A stretch of DNA of 64,000 bases from Aphanomyces cochlioides (lineage: Eukaryota > Oomycota > Saprolegniomycetes > Saprolegniales > Verrucalvaceae): contig JAHQRK010000005.1 of assembly GCA_019828595.1 (NCBI GenBank), positions 2,666,001-2,730,000 of the forward strand, in the 5' to 3' direction. The translations under genes were made by a program, and so were the position numbers. Position 1 is the first letter of the stretch, and each line of letters starts with the position of its first letter. Below, piece by piece: positions 19,470-29,009 of this stretch. The notes below the pieces were generated by a model. That model searched no databases. It had not been told where the DNA came from and worked only from the letters and a program-made list of their open reading frames with translations.

Positions 19470-22400
19470 ATGGAAAAGAAGATGGAAAAGATGGTGCACA
19501 ACAACGTGCAGCTTCTTGGCAACCGCATTCCCAAGGCAAAACGCGTTGAAACCATCCTAGATATGGCCAGAGTGCAGCATGAAAAGAAGAGGCGGGTCCA
19601 CGACGAAGAGGACGATGTCAATGCCGATCAAATTGCCCTTTCTCGCGTGGCAGAGTCTAGCACCACGACGGTTCCATCAGGAAGCAGTGCATCCAGTGAA
19701 TCAGTAAACCAGAGAAATCCGAGCCAAGGCGGCTTGACGTGGGCAGTACCAGTACGTGTGTCAACATGCTCTGTATTTATTGTTTTGCAGGTTCTGAGGC
19801 CGACTAGCTTCGCTTTCAACTCGTTTGCAAACTTGGACCCGCAACAGCGCTTCAATGGACCGCGAACTCTAGAGCAAATGAAACCAGCACCAACACCAGC
19901 TCTCACTACAACCCCGTTAGAAAAAGCTTCACAGGCTCCTTCAATCTCTAGTGGCAATGAACGTTTGAACAATTCAAGTCCTGGAGTCGATATAGCAGCA
20001 GAAGCAAAACGTCGACCGGTGTCTCCACCACAGTCACAGGAAGTTGTCATAGTCGAATCCACGCCTCCAAAAGCTCCAAATTCCGCTAGAACCTCGGCAT
20101 CGAACGAAAAATCCAAAGCATTGTCGGCCATCTCGTCGAGTTTCAAGTCAATGTGTTTTTCCACAGAGGATCCTGTAACTTCTATCGACGTCACACCCGA
20201 TGGACAGTGCATTATTGCAGCTTTCTCTAATGGATCGGTACATCCTGCCTCTAAAGAGAGTTTCATCACTCTGGCAACAGGTTCGCCTCTTCGATGTCAA
20301 CAGTACTTGTACTGAAGAACGATTTGGGTATTTGCTGGGTCACCTGGATGAAGAATTGAACTCGCAAATGTCAGCGTCTGTTGTTCGAGTCAAAGTCACC
20401 AGCGATGGTTGCTATTGTTTTGTCGGCTGTCGAGGAACTACTCCCAAGGTCCTCATGGCGATCCACCTGGACAAATTTCGACATGAAAAAGGTTCCTCTT
20501 TTACATCGGACCACTAATAATGAACGATTTCGTAGACAATGACGAGGACAACTTAACAAAGTATTTCCATTCGGACGGAAAAATTCGGGTACAGCTGCAC
20601 TCGATTAATGGTCCCTGAGATTGTCATTTAGGGATTTGCAGACGTGTCAGCTAACACATCGCCTGCTGGCGCTCCTCGGAGCTATTTCATCATTACTGGC
20701 CTTGGAATTGCCAAGTATCGCTTGTGGAAATTTCAAGAAATCGCTGGCAAAGATCCAACATGGACGTGTCTCCGTGAACTCAGCTCGTCCAGGTACAGGC
20801 TTTTTATTACTCTAGGCTTGTGAATGATGATACGTAGTAATACAGCTCTCATTGCCGCCTTTTCGCCTCTCTCTGACTCGAGCGTTTGCTTCGCTGGCAT
20901 TGGCAGCGATACCAATTTGAAAATCTTTCGGTTTTCCTCACAAACTACAGCCGACTCGAGCAGCGAGACGTCACAAGAAATGGTTCCAAATACCAAAGAC
21001 ATCATCTACATCAAGGGCAGCTTTGCATACGGCATTGCCAATGCTGGTGGCTTTTATCGCGTTTGTCTCTCAGGTACGTTGTTGTTACTTGGAAATATTG
21101 TTGATGGGGTGGCAGATACCTCACACCGTGATACATTCGACTTGGATGCCTCGCGAAAAACATCACGCACTGCTTCTTTTGTGGAGCACATTTATGCCAC
21201 TGATGTACTAGCACACTACACATCACTCGTAGCTCATTTTATTCCCTAGGACGGCATCCATGTAATTGCGATAGGCGACGGTGTGGTGTATTATGCTACT
21301 ACGGATGGCGTGGCCAAGACGGGAATGTACTTGATGCACATGATTTCAACAGCTATATCAGCGACTTTGGTCCCCAAATATGGCATACCTGCTGCTATCT
21401 ACGTGCCAAATCATGTTCCTGTACAAGAGCCTGTCATGCTCTTGACGACAAATGCTGAAGAAGAGAAGGATGGGTTCTTGACGATGGATCCGATCAAAAA
21501 ATTGCAACGAGTGTTGGCTCGAGGAAAACCCTCGAGCGGATTGAATTGCTGGGTCTGTGGAAGCCACTCGACCTTGCATTGGGGCGTCAAATCGACTAAA
21601 ACTCCGGTCAATCTGGCAATCCAAGATGCCCCCAGCAAACCTGTACCGAAACCTATCGAAAAGCCAAAAGTAGTGAGAGAGCCGCGACCACCTCCACCAC
21701 AGCAATCCCAACAGAATCACAACTCGCCGGCAAATCAAATGACCAAATTTGGTACGTAGTAGATTGATCAGTCGTTATTCTCAAGGCTGGAAACAGAAAT
21801 TTTGGATCTCAAGGAGACAGTGGAAAACCTGGAAAAAGAACTTGCGATGGCCCAGAAACGTGTGAGCCAAGTGAAAAATGAAGCCGATCGACGGCTCCGC
21901 GCAGAGTTGCAATTGCGAAGGTCGTGGAAGAAACAACAACGTGAATATGAAGCCCAGCTCGACACGGGTATGCTATAGTTCGTGCCGTGATATCCTAATA
22001 TTTCGGGCTTTGTGTAGCAAACCAAACAATGGAAACTCTACGATTGCAAAATGCAACACTACATACAAAATGGAAGGAAGCGAAAGCAAAATTGGCGCAT
22101 GAGACAGTCAAGAATGAGCAAGAGAATGGGGTGCGTTACTACGGTGTACCAAGTTGGTTGTTGATAGGCATTTTGCATCTACGGTAGGTGCGCTTGCAAT
22201 ACGACCAATTGTGCAATCAAGTCCGAGATAAAATCAGCCGTGTGGACGACCACCAAAAAATCCTTGAACAGACAACAAAGACTCTCTTGCAAGTCATCCA
22301 GCGCAATACACAAGCTCTCAAGGTGAATCCCCGTCCTTTTCATTATTCGCATTACATTCATGATAGAACGATGGAGCAGAAACTGTGTTAGAAGTGGCCA

Positions 22401-22576
22401 AGACCGAATGTGTTGTATGTCGCGACAAAGCGGCCAATACGGCTGTCTATCCATGTGGCCACTTGTGCTTTTGCGAGGAAGACGGCGAAAAGTACAAGAA
22501 CCACTTGCGGCACCAAAACCATTGTCCAGTTTGTCAAGCTGAAATGATCTCCCTTCTGCGAATATATGCTCCATAA
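19470..22576 (+). CDS. WD40-repeat, coiled-coil, C-terminal RING finger protein
   Basis: Twelve exons: 19470-19751, 19791-20237, 20281-20491, 20536-20589, 20633-20792, 20838-21073, 21116-21204, 21250-21751, 21797-21967, 22018-22130, 22188-22322, 22367-22576. The eleven introns are 39-57 nt; the total is 2610 nt, 869 aa, with all phases matching. Order of parts: Lys/Arg-rich and Ser/Pro-rich N-terminus (about 1-230); WD40-like blades starting TSIDVTPDGQCIIAAFSNGS|VRLFDV across an intron, then VVRVKVTSDGCYCFVGCRG and FAGIGSDTNLKIFRF; a Cys pair with His (CWVCGSHSTLHW); a heptad coiled coil (LKETVENLEKELAMAQKRVS onward); and a C-terminal C3HC4 RING (CVVCRDKAANTAVYPCGHLC, FCEED, CPVCQAEM). Predicted E3 ubiquitin ligase with a beta-propeller substrate-binding part. 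The first intron (39 nt) has no stop and keeps frame if retained. Confidence 0.85.
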
Positions 22577-23067
22577 CTTACAAATACACCAAAGTAGGAT
22601 GCTTCGGCGAAGCATGACGTCGATAACTGGAGGCACTGACGGAGCATACACTGTAACGTCAAAGGAACCCAACGACATGTGGATTGTCACTTGATGACCA
22701 TTGACGAAGAGTTTTATCCAGTTTGACCTCTAGAATTTGAGTGTCCTGCAATTCATCATTTAACAAATGCAAGCAATGAGATGCAATGGTCCATGAGGTA
22801 TACAGAAGCTTTCGTTGCTTTAGTATGAGCTTTCCAGCTCCGTCCACTTCATCAGAGCCAAGAATTCATCCTGCGTCGCACCCATCAGAATGACTTCAAG
22901 TGAATAGAGTAAGACAGTAAATTGACAAATAAATATTCAAAAATAAACCTAGTACAATTATCAAGTTTATAAATAAATCAAATTCTAATTATTACTTGTA
23001 ATTTTTGATATTATGTAAGTCCATTATTTCGGATCCAGGGAAATCCACATGAATATTCTGTGAATTT
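22577..23067. other. Intergenic, no gene seen
   Basis: About 490 bp, very AT-rich from 22915 to 23030. Short frames only. Confidence 0.5.
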
Positions 23068-23080
23068 TGATTGGCTGAAA
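23068..23080 (+). promoter_or_regulatory. TGATTGGCTGAAA box upstream of the aminotransferase-DapB gene
   Basis: TGATTGGCTGAAA lies 67-79 nt before the ATG at 23147. The same 13-mer forms each half of a perfect palindrome in the copia-1 gag at 55416-55441. Confidence 0.5.
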
Positions 23081-23146
23081 TGATTCAATTTGCAAAGATT
23101 TTACTCATTTGAGAATTTGCGCGCTCGAAGACAAGTCAAAAACACC

Positions 23147-25003
23147 ATGGGAGACTACGGCCAATACATTGTTCCTACTGCCGACGTGACGATCAACTTC
23201 AAAGTGGGCCAGCCCGCTCCGTCTATGTTGCCGCTTCAACTCATCCGTGAGTCGTCGGCGGAGAAGTTCCTCGAAACTGATCCCATGTTTTTGCAATACG
23301 GCCATATCAAGGGCTACCCCAAGTTTCGATCTGCATTGGCCCAGTTTTTGACCGAAGGATACCATGCGCCTGTTGATCCAGAACGCTTGTTTATTACGAA
23401 TGGTATCACTGGTGGCCTTGCTCTTCTCGTCTCGCTCTATCTCAAGTCGGGCGACTTGGTCTTCATGGAAGAGCCAACTTATTTCTTGGCCTTGAGTATC
23501 ATGAAGGACTTCAAGATCAACGTCAAGCAAATTGAAATGGAAGAAGATGGCTTGAATGTGGACAAACTCGAAGAAGTCTTGAAGAGTGGTGTTGTCCCCA
23601 AGCTCTTTTACACCATCCCCACGTGCCACAACCCAACTGGCCGTACAATGAGCGTCGCGAAGCGCAAGAAGTTGGTCGAACTCAGCCATGAGTATGGCTT
23701 TATTATCGTCGCTGATGAGGTGTACCAATTGTTGTCGTTCCCACATGTCACGCCACCCCCTCCAATGTTCACGTTCGACAAATACGACACTGTCTTGGCT
23801 CTTGGTTCTTTCTCCAAGATTCTTGCACCTGCCCTTCGATTGGGCTGGATTCAAGGCTCTCCCAAGCTTCTCCAACCTTTGATCGCTTCGGGGCAGCTCG
23901 ACAGTAGCGGTGGTATCAACCCTGTGATTCAAGGTATTGTCCACTCTGCGCTCACTTCGGGTCGCCAAAGTCAACACTTGAAATGGACCACTGAAACTTT
24001 GTGGTCCCGTGCCGACACGCTCATGAAGGCTCTTGAGGCGAAGCTTCCTGCTGGAACAACCTTCGAACGTCCCGACGGTGGCTACTTTATTCTCGTCCGC
24101 CTTCCCGATGGCCTCCACGCCTCTGAGCTTTTGCCCATTGCCGAAAAGCACAAGGTTCTCTTTTTGCCAGGAGCGTCGTTTGCTGCGACTATGAGCAACT
24201 ACCTCCGTCTCAGTTTCTCGTGGTACACTGCTGAGGAAATGGCCCTTGGTGCTGAACGTCTTGCTGCTGCAATTACGGAATACCAAGCTACCAAGGCTGC
24301 TGCTGGTCCAGCCTCGTCATCGGCTGCCGCAGTTGCATCGCGTGTGACCCGCGTTGCCCTTCACGGCGCTGCTGGACGCCTTGGAAGCCTTATCTCATCG
24401 GAATTGCAAAAAGACGCTGCATTTGCTTCGAGCGGTGTGTTGGACATGCGTAAGGATGCGGCAGTACCAACTGGCACAGATGTCATCATCGACGTGACGC
24501 TCCCATCAGGTACAACGGCACTTGTCGAAAACCTCTTGCGCGGGGAATCGTATCCTGCGTTGGTAATTGGCACAACGGGCGCCTTGCCTATGGACTTGAT
24601 CCGCAAGTACGCTGAAAAGGCCCCCGTTGTGATCAAATCCAACTTCAGCGTTGGTGTGCCTCTTATGGCCGAATTGGCTGCTGCTGCCGCGCAAGGTCTG
24701 CCCAAATCTCATGCCGACTGGAACGTTCAACTCATGGAAATCCACCACACGAAGAAGTTGGATGCTCCATCTGGCACTGGCAAGACTTTGGCCGCTGCCA
24801 TCAAGCGAACTGGCGTCTTTGACAAGGTCGAAGTCGAAAGCTTGCGTCTTGGTGATGAAATCGGAACCCACACGGTCTACTTTGCTGGTCCAGGTGAACG
24901 TATCGAAATCAAGCACGTTGCGACCCGCCGAGAGGTGTTTGCCCTCGGCGCATTGCGCACTGCCGCATGGGCCGTGTCTCAACCCAAGGGTCTCTACTTT
25001 TAA
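23147..25003 (+). CDS. Fusion: PLP aminotransferase - dihydrodipicolinate reductase
   Basis: A single 618-residue open frame from ATG 23147 (MGDYGQYIVPTADVTINFKV). Residues about 10-380 are a fold-type I class I/II aminotransferase: FLQYGHIKGYPKFRSALAQF, FITNGITGGLALLVSLYLKS, YTIPTCHNPTGRTMS, IVADEVYQLLSF, the PLP lysine K224 in GSFSKILAPALRLGW, and PDGGYFILVRLP. It most resembles 2-aminoadipate/kynurenine-type enzymes. After an Ala/Ser linker (about 381-398), residues 399-618 are a DapB: Rossmann GAAGRLG (407-413), VIIDVTLPSG, VIGTTGA, SNFSVGVP, and the catalytic EIHHTKKLDAPSGTG (H533, H534, K537). DapB makes tetrahydrodipicolinate in the diaminopimelate lysine pathway. The fused transaminase could act on that product to make LL-DAP (the DapL step), but its subfamily does not prove it. 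Confidence 0.9.
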   Translation: MGDYGQYIVPTADVTINFKVGQPAPSMLPLQLIRESSAEKFLETDPMFLQYGHIKGYPKFRSALAQFLTEGYHAPVDPERLFITNGITGGLALLVSLYLKSGDLVFMEEPTYFLALSIMKDFKINVKQIEMEEDGLNVDKLEEVLKSGVVPKLFYTIPTCHNPTGRTMSVAKRKKLVELSHEYGFIIVADEVYQLLSFPHVTPPPPMFTFDKYDTVLALGSFSKILAPALRLGWIQGSPKLLQPLIASGQLDSSGGINPVIQGIVHSALTSGRQSQHLKWTTETLWSRADTLMKALEAKLPAGTTFERPDGGYFILVRLPDGLHASELLPIAEKHKVLFLPGASFAATMSNYLRLSFSWYTAEEMALGAERLAAAITEYQATKAAAGPASSSAAAVASRVTRVALHGAAGRLGSLISSELQKDAAFASSGVLDMRKDAAVPTGTDVIIDVTLPSGTTALVENLLRGESYPALVIGTTGALPMDLIRKYAEKAPVVIKSNFSVGVPLMAELAAAAAQGLPKSHADWNVQLMEIHHTKKLDAPSGTGKTLAAAIKRTGVFDKVEVESLRLGDEIGTHTVYFAGPGERIEIKHVATRREVFALGALRTAAWAVSQPKGLYF

Positions 25004-25064
25004 TCGACGAAATCTACTTGCTTTGTTCTGATGTTACAACCTGAAGTTCACAAGCAGTAAGAAT

Positions 25065-25964
25065 TTAAGCTGGTGGTTGTCCTTCCACTTCTTTTGGAAT
25101 GTCGTCTGTCAACATGTGTCCACCGTGACGACCTCCTAGGAGTGTCGGAATTGCATCTAAGCTCAAACCATGCTTCAACGCATCGGTGGAAAACGCAGCG
25201 GCCGACTTGAAGATTTGAATCTTCTCCTTCGTCTCGGGGTCAATGAACGATGAGATGATCTTCCAAGTGCCCCAAAACACAAACGGCGCATTGACCAAGT
25301 ACATGCGGAAGAGCGACTCAGGATAGTAGATTTGGCCCAAGTCGAAGATGGGCTTCAAATAAGACATCACGCTGGGCGTCACGTGCTTCCACGTCATGCC
25401 AGCCATGTCGAAGATGTAAATGTGCTTGTAGACCAATCGCCCTGATCGCTGCGTCTCGTCGGCAAGTCTACAAATCCACCTCAACACACTTATGAAGGAA
25501 CGAGGCGGCGTACATGGCTTGAATTCTCTCCAAGTGCTTTAATCGATGGCGCAGGATTTCATCGACAGTGAAATTCGCCTGAAGTCTCTCGACATTGATG
25601 TCGACGAGTCGCTCCATCGAGAGGATGTGCCCATGATCGTCCTTGCCGTAGATTTTCGATGGCCAACAGGCTTGAAACAACTCGGCTTTGTCTAGTGGTT
25701 CGTGCAAAATACGGTCAGCTCCATGTTGCTGTCGCCACTCCTATCGCATATTCACATCATGGGAATTCCCAAGAACAAGCAGCTTGAGCGTACGACAATT
25801 TTCTTGACTTGGGCGAGCGTCTTCTCCATGCGATGTTTCTTCTCGAGCCGAAAAGCACGAGCTAAGCGGACGCTAAACGCATGGTTGACTGCATCTCCAT
25901 GGGCTGCTCGAATTGCTTCATAGAATGGCATATCATTCCCATCCAAAGGGGCCGATTCCTCCAT
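25065..25964 (-). CDS. SEC14-like CRAL-TRIO lipid-transfer protein
   Basis: Exons on minus: 25964-25794, 25740-25480, 25448-25065; introns 53 and 31 nt; 816 nt, 271 aa. The CRAL-TRIO N helices include VNHAFSVRLARAFRLEKKHR and, across intron 1, VKKIV|EWRQQHGADRIL. The lipid-binding core is KIYGKDDHGHILSMERL, HIYIFDMAGMTWKHVTPSVM, YYPESLFRMYLVNAPFVFWG, WKIISSFIDPETKEKIQIFK and LGGRHGGHML, matching SEC14's YPERM/NAPF/PFLDP landmarks. Binds phosphatidylinositol or related lipids and is cytosolic. The second intron is uncertain: a 22-nt alternative (acceptor GTAG) also keeps frame. It shares a 413-bp divergent promoter region with DOHH. Confidence 0.85.
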
Positions 25965-26252
25965 GGAGACGCGCCGATCCTACGCGATTTTCAGAGACAT
26001 TCTTGATTGCTCACGGACTGACCATGGTTGGACGCTGCTAAAGTTTTTCGGAATCCTCCCTGGCAAACAAATACGCGTCCAAGACGACAAAAATAGCATA
26101 TGAAACCTCTCTGCATCCCCACCGTTGTTTGGTTGACGGCATTGTTGTGTAGCAATTGGAAAACTTTATCTTCAAGATCCAATGACGAAAAATACGAAAA
26201 ATAAAGTAAAAAGAAATGAAAAATGTAATTCAGAAAATAAGAAATTAATTTG

Positions 26253-26327
26253 CCAATCACAATTTTTCGCTTCTCTGATTGGTCACACACTCATGGCATA
26301 GTGGGAAGTTATCCGGAATAATCCGGA
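26253..26327. promoter_or_regulatory. CCAAT pair plus TCCGGA pair between SEC14-like gene and DOHH
   Basis: CCAATCA at 26253-26259 and TGATTGG at 26276-26282 form an inverted pair. TCCGGA occurs at 26312-26317 and 26322-26327, 50-65 nt before the DOHH ATG (26378). This is the only promoter in the window with both motif types close together. The rest of 25965-26377 is AT-rich and non-coding. Confidence 0.5.
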
Positions 26328-26377
26328 TATTGTCGCTGGTTGCCAGACATCAAACACAATCTTCCTGTTCGTTCGCC

Positions 26378-27441
26378 ATGACCGACGGCCCTTCGTTTGA
26401 CCAGCTCCGTGAATCGCTGCTTGATTTGTCCCAACCTATGGGTAAGCGCACTCGCGCTGTCTTCTACTTGCGCACGCGCGGCGGCAAGGACGATTTGCAA
26501 GTTCTTTTGGATGGTATGTTACGTTGGATACGACGAGGTGGATGACATTTTGACTGTGTAGCTCTCCGCAACAAGAAAGACTCTGAATTGATGCGCCATG
26601 AACTCGCCTATGTAATCGGCCAATTTCAAAATGCCGATGCTTGCCCAACTCTCGAAAGCATCGTTGCAGACACAGAAGATGACTGCATGGTACGCCATGA
26701 AGCTGCCGAAGCTCTCGGTGCTATTGGTGACCCGAGCTCCATTGACATCTTGGAACGATTTGCACAAGACCCAACTCCTGAAGTTGCTGAAACTTGTGCC
26801 CTCGCCTTGCGTCTTGTCAAGTACAAAAACACAGATCACGTAAGCTCTGCTCTGTGTACAATGGCTTAGCAACGTTTCTTTAGCCAGAAGAAGGTGAAAT
26901 GGATCGCAATCCATACTTGTCGGTCGACCCTGCACCTGCCATGGACAAGACCAAGTCGACTCAAGAACTCAAGGAAATTCTCCTCGACTCGAGCCGCTCC
27001 ATGTTTGATCGCTACCGTGCCATGTTTTCTCTCCGAAACCGAAACACTGAAGAAGCTGCTCTGGTACCTCAAGCCGCCTCGTCACTTAACCTTGACCCTT
27101 TCTATTTAGGCTTTGGCGGCCGCATTTAATGACTCAAGCGCGCTCTTCCGCCACGAAATTGCCTATGTGATGGGCCAAATGGTCAACCCCGTTACGATTC
27201 CATCGCTGAAAGAGGTGTGTAAGCATCTACCATTTAACTGACGACTCTTTAGGTCCTCGTCAACGAAAGCGAGCACCGAATGGTTCGACATGAAGCTGCT
27301 GAAGCTTTGGGAGCTATCGGCACGCCAGAATGCGAAGAGATCTTGCAAGTCTACCTCAAGGACAGCCAACAAGTAGTTCGCGAAAGCTGTGAAGTGGCGC
27401 TTGACATCATCGACTACTGGTCAACGCCAACTCAAGCATAG
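26378..27441 (+). CDS. DOHH: Deoxyhypusine hydroxylase
   Basis: DOHH hydroxylates deoxyhypusine on eIF5A to hypusine, using a diiron centre held by HEAT-like repeats. Five exons: 26378-26513, 26562-26839, 26884-27063, 27110-27214, 27253-27441; introns 48, 44, 46 and 38 nt; 888 nt, 295 aa (human about 302). All four His-Glu iron-ligand motifs are present: [33 protein letters not shown] and [13 protein letters not shown], arranged as two symmetric halves joined by the [19 protein letters not shown] linker typical of the family. The start [20 protein letters not shown] fits. The gene is complete and should be active. Confidence 0.95.
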
Positions 27442-27501
27442 AATTTACATGATAAAAGTGGAATCCTTAGCGGATGTATATAAATAGTCCATGGCTGCAG
27501 A

Positions 27502-28005
27502 TCACGACGATGGAAGGATCTTCTGGAGGTGCGAGAGCTCCGAGTCGAGTGCATGCAGTTCTCGGTTGGCGAGCCAGCAGACCGCAGCAAAGAGACGAGG
27601 GCCCATGACAACCACGAGCATAAACCAATTAGAAAGATCGTGGACGTTAGCCGTGGAGATATGGCGCCACCAGGCAAAGGCCACGCCACTAGCGAGCCAA
27701 CTCAAAACGAGTAGGGCTCGCATGGCTGTGTAGACCAAGGTATGGTAGTCTTTGCGGTTGTAAATAACCAGGCCTGCTTCGCCAAAGTATCCCGCTGCTG
27801 CAAGTTTGTACACAAAGCCAAGGTATTGATCCGCTGTCGAAACGCCATGAGCTTGGAGAGTCATGAGCCCGCAAAGCGATAGCCCGACAGAGACGAGGAG
27901 GCCACGCCAGATGCGCGACTGATTGATGTTTTGATCGCGGAGCACATGGAGGAGGTTAGTATCGAGGAAACGCGATGCTGGAGAGCTGCTTGTCGACGCT
28001 ATCAT
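27502..28005 (-). CDS. Four-TM membrane protein, function unknown
   Basis: 167 residues in one exon from ATG 28005 (MIASTSSSPASRFLDTNLLH). Hydrophobic segments at about residues 34-52 (RGLLVSVGLSLCGLMTL), 60-80 (YLGFVYKLAAAGYFGEAGLV), 91-112 (LVYTAMRALLVLSWLASGVA) and 125-145 (WFMLVVVMGPRLFAAVCWLA), with short connecting loops and both termini probably cytosolic. The tail is helical and acidic (NRELHALDSELSHLQKILPS). Third positions are GC-rich. No family recognised. Convergent with DOHH (60 bp apart). Confidence 0.65.
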   Translation of the reverse strand: MIASTSSSPASRFLDTNLLHVLRDQNINQSRIWRGLLVSVGLSLCGLMTLQAHGVSTADQYLGFVYKLAAAGYFGEAGLVIYNRKDYHTLVYTAMRALLVLSWLASGVAFAWWRHISTANVHDLSNWFMLVVVMGPRLFAAVCWLANRELHALDSELSHLQKILPSS

Positions 28006-28442
28006 CGGTCGTAATGCGAAATGATTCCGTGCGGCGTTCGTGTTTTTTGTTGTATGGCAACGTAACGGTTTCGTTCACTTTATATAACAGTTATAGACCC
28101 GACTTTCGAAAATATTTTTCATTTCTTCATAATAATATTATAAAATCTACCCTTAAACTGTATATTTGTATTTAATATATAATATTTGCATTGTAATTTG
28201 AATATAATTAATTCGAATAATAAATATTTGAATTAATTAACTTTTATCTAATTTGAAAAAAGTTTCAAGTAAAAATAATTTGTGAGGTCAAGCCAAGTCT
28301 CAATACAAAATCGATGTTTCTGGAAGTGCATCCATGAAATTTTGTATGTTTAAAACATGTTTCAAATGCTTTTAAAATATATTTAAAATGTATTTAGAAC
28401 GCTTTCAAAAGGATTCGATATGTTCAAAACACTGTGGTTGGG
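28006..28442. other. AT-rich intergenic spacer, no gene seen
   Basis: Between the divergent four-TM gene and HSP10. 28090-28270 is extremely AT-rich. 28340-28430 contains several related 'TTTAAAATGTAT/TTTCAAA' stretches, no coding frame. Confidence 0.5.
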
Positions 28443-28447
28443 ATTGG
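28443..28447. promoter_or_regulatory. ATTGG box upstream of HSP10
   Basis: GGATTGGCGC; the box is 35 nt before the HSP10 ATG, the closest CCAAT-type box in the window. Confidence 0.35.
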
Positions 28448-28481
28448 CGCAAGCCATTTTGAATTTGGCACTTGGAAGACC

Positions 28482-28781
28482 ATGTCGAGCTTGCGCAAGT
28501 TGATTCCTTTGGGCAACCGCATCTTGATCAAGAAAAGCGAACCCGTGTTGAAGACCGCTGGGGGTATTTATTTGCCAGACTCGGGCAAGAACAGCCAAAC
28601 TGAAGGCGAAGTCGTCGCTGTCGGCCCTGGTGCCCGCAACCACGATGGCAAGATCATCCCTGTCAGCGTTGCTGTTGGCGACAAGGTCCTTTTGCCTGAA
28701 TATGGCGGCTTCACCTTGAAGCTCGGCGAAGATGAATTCCACCTCTACCGCGACGATGAAATCTTGGGCAAGTTCCAATAA
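28482..28781 (+). CDS. Mitochondrial chaperonin 10 (GroES/HSP10)
   Basis: 99 residues from ATG 28482 (MSSLRKLIPLGNRILIKKSE). Co-chaperonin that caps the Cpn60 ring in the mitochondrial matrix. GroES features: PLGNRILIKK strand, the mobile loop with TAGGIYLPDSGK, EGEVVAVGPGARNHDGKIIP, VGDKVLLPEYGG, and the C-terminal LYRDDEILGKF. Length is standard (about 100). Single exon with strongly biased, GC-ending codons, as expected for a highly expressed gene. The upstream in-frame ATG at 28434 would add 16 unlike residues. No separate presequence is seen, as is normal for mitochondrial Cpn10. Confidence 0.95.
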   Translation: MSSLRKLIPLGNRILIKKSEPVLKTAGGIYLPDSGKNSQTEGEVVAVGPGARNHDGKIIPVSVAVGDKVLLPEYGGFTLKLGEDEFHLYRDDEILGKFQ

Positions 28782-29009
28782 ACATAGATGACAACCATGA
28801 TTTGTAGTTAGAAAAAGGATCTTCTGTTGAATCACATCAATGGAACACAGTTTTGGAACGCTTGTATGTTCTCTCCCATTCTTTAGGTACCCAGCATGCC
28901 CAAGGACCTGGCATCGATTCATACCTTGATGAATATGACTTCCATGTCCTTCTACACCAACCACGTAATCTTATTTCCATGTTTAATGTGGGTAAACTCG
29001 AGACTGTGG
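28782..29009. other. Spacer between HSP10 and GH3-1
   Basis: Convergent 3' ends. A coding-like fragment begins at an ATG at 28896 (MPKDLASIHTLMNMTSMSFY) and ends near a GTAATC donor-like site, but no partner exon was found. Confidence 0.35.

Noticed and set aside
23105..24286. 393-codon minus-strand frame opposite the aminotransferase
   Set aside because: Shadow frame; the plus strand carries catalytic motifs of two enzyme families.
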